A stretch of DNA of 64,000 bases from Reticulitermes lucifugus (lineage: Eukaryota; Arthropoda; Insecta; Blattodea; Rhinotermitidae). Made by a program: the position numbers and the translations under genes. The stretch spans positions 53,621 through 117,620 of the forward strand of contig JAKCWW010000372.1 of assembly GCA_026260175.1 (NCBI GenBank). The letters run 5' to 3'. A model generated the notes under the pieces. The model saw nothing but the letters and a program-made list of their open reading frames with translations, was not told the origin of the DNA and searched no databases. This document shows, piece after piece, positions 62,701 through 64,000 of the stretch. Position 1 is the stretch's first letter. The number at the start of each line of letters is the position of its first letter.

Positions 62701-63679
62701 ACTCGCAGCGATATAACGGTGGACAATCAGGTATATGTTGAGAAACCATTTTTACTTAAAATGATTCATATAATAACATCCTGAAGTTTGGCACACCTTA
62801 TGTGAAATAAGCTGTATATACTGCATTCAACTCTCCTCACTGCCCAGAATTTTTCAGATTTAACAACAAAAGTTTCTCACCGTATCCACGTGGGCCCGCA
62901 GACCAGCAAACTTCATTGACGTTTCGTGATTTTCTTCTGTCTGCCCAGGCAAGTTCTAGGATAGTGATTCAAATTAGGCCACGGCCACTTCCTTCTACAT
63001 ACATCCTTTCTAATGCAGCAACCACCAATCATCCTGCTGTTCGACGCCTTATACTACGAAGTGCTAGTAACGTCATTAAATAAAGAGACAAAACGGACGA
63101 CCAAATAGAACAATATGGTACCACCAGCGAATAATCATTCCTTATAAAGTAACAGAGACTTAAACTCTGGTATTCAGCTTTCATTTCCATTGGTTCTTTC
63201 CAAAATAGTGCCACAACATGGCGCTCCTTAAATTTAAAAATTACAGAAAGGCAATCACAAATTTTCGAAGCTTCGTCATATCTTTCCATTAATTTCTATA
63301 TTGGTTAGGTTAAAGGACCCGTAATTAAAATTGCCATTTGGATTACATTCGTTAATCAAAGCTACTACTTTATTTGACATCAGCGATTAAGTGTAAAATT
63401 ACCAAATATTTATCAGAAAAGAGAAAAGCTTTTAAAATCCATTCAGATGGGCGGACATGTCTCGTTATATACATCAGTCGAAATTGAGCAATATACTCTA
63501 CATCACTGCATTTTTGGCATTTAAACAATCAGGAAGGTTGGAAGCTCAGTCTATATACTAGAGGGTTCATTCAATATTAACCTCATTAAAACAGTATTTT
63601 TATGGTTCAACGACCACGTCAGCAGCTCAGACTATATACAGTTGAATTATAGGATGAGGAGATAGGTGAATTAGAACGT
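62701..63679. other. Unannotated stretch
   Basis: No recognised element; the frame at 63029-63289 (minus, 86 codons) is unrecognised. Confidence 0.3.
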
Positions 63680-63745
63680 ATGCAGAAGGAAGCCGTCCTG
63701 GTCAAATTTTAGGTACTGTCCCGGAATTTATCTGAAGTCACTTAT
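63680..63745 (+). repeat. Possible SINE body fragment
   Basis: GCCGTCCTGGTCAAATTTTA and ACTGTCCCGGAATTTATCTG recall a dispersed insect repeat with TCCTGGCCCGGGACTGTCCC and GGCATTT. This is weak and from memory. Confidence 0.3.
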
Positions 63746-63945
63746 AAAAAAACACGACAACTCTCAGTCAGTGCAGCTGGCTTCCATGTTTAAAACTCAG
63801 ACCTTTGTAATACAAAATAGCAGTTTGTTTGGTGTCGCTAAACAGTTCATAACCTATCGCTTTATATACAATTCAGACTTCAGGTTTCGTATTCCCCGTT
63901 CTTGGTGCAAACAGGCAAAAATAGCTGTCGTAACAAGGACGTATA

Positions 63946-64000
63946 CAGTGATACCTCGGCTAACGAAGATAATTCGTTCCGGAATCACATTCGTTAGCCG
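63946..64000 (+). mobile_element. Tigger/pogo terminal inverted repeat, cut by window end
   Basis: CAGTGATACCTCGGCTAACG begins right after a TA (63944-63945), then AATTCGTTCCGGAATC. This is the standard form of Tigger ends (CAGTG-TACCTCGG-TAACGAA). The element continues past the window. Confidence 0.75.

Overview
The window looks like an intergenic or intronic stretch of a large, AT-rich animal genome. The repeat content points to a polyneopteran insect, most likely a cockroach or termite. That assignment is an inference: several repeats here (the tRNA-Leu-headed SINE, the SINE whose reverse strand reads AVSRRPLAAEARVRS, RTE-like LINEs of the craniofacial-development-protein-2-like type, and a TIGD1-like Tigger) resemble repeats I associate with Blattodea sequence. 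No search was run. I recognise no host protein-coding gene, rRNA or functional tRNA. The longest open frames (up to about 167 codons) are transposon remnants, low-complexity frames or unrecognised.

Layout. 0-5 kb: an 84-bp tandem repeat, a large palindrome and two decayed LINE tails. 5.9-7.35 kb: a broken but nearly full-length Tigger/pogo transposase. 8.6-21 kb: LINE and SINE relics, a long ACAT-type microsatellite and a near-perfect 52-bp-arm hairpin. 21-24 kb: a LINE tail interrupted by a SINE with a clear target-site duplication, then trinucleotide arrays. 26-32.6 kb: a 103-bp-arm palindrome beside a DUF4817-type transposase relic, TIR elements, a hAT MITE and pieces of two LINEs. 34.5-40.7 kb: SINEs, a 75/79-bp minisatellite containing an assembly gap, and another LINE tail. 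41.7-48.7 kb: more palindromic elements, a 124-bp direct duplication and a ZBED5-like hAT transposase pseudogene. 50-64 kb: a mariner-like C-terminus, a gap inside a SINE, inverted trinucleotide arrays, pogo, piggyBac-type and other MITEs, an internally deleted RTE-like LINE, and a Tigger terminal repeat cut off by the window edge.

The elements do not form a pathway; they record repeated insertion and decay. The most interesting pattern is a dispersed family, often in head-to-head inverted pairs. Its core reads CTGAAGA, one pyrimidine, a 5-bp stem with a 9-nt loop, GAAAC, then a triplet such as GTC. The stem sequence differs between copies while pairing is kept, and the layout matches a minimal type I hammerhead ribozyme with one extra core base. 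This is a sequence-level proposal and has not been tested by a covariance search or an assay.
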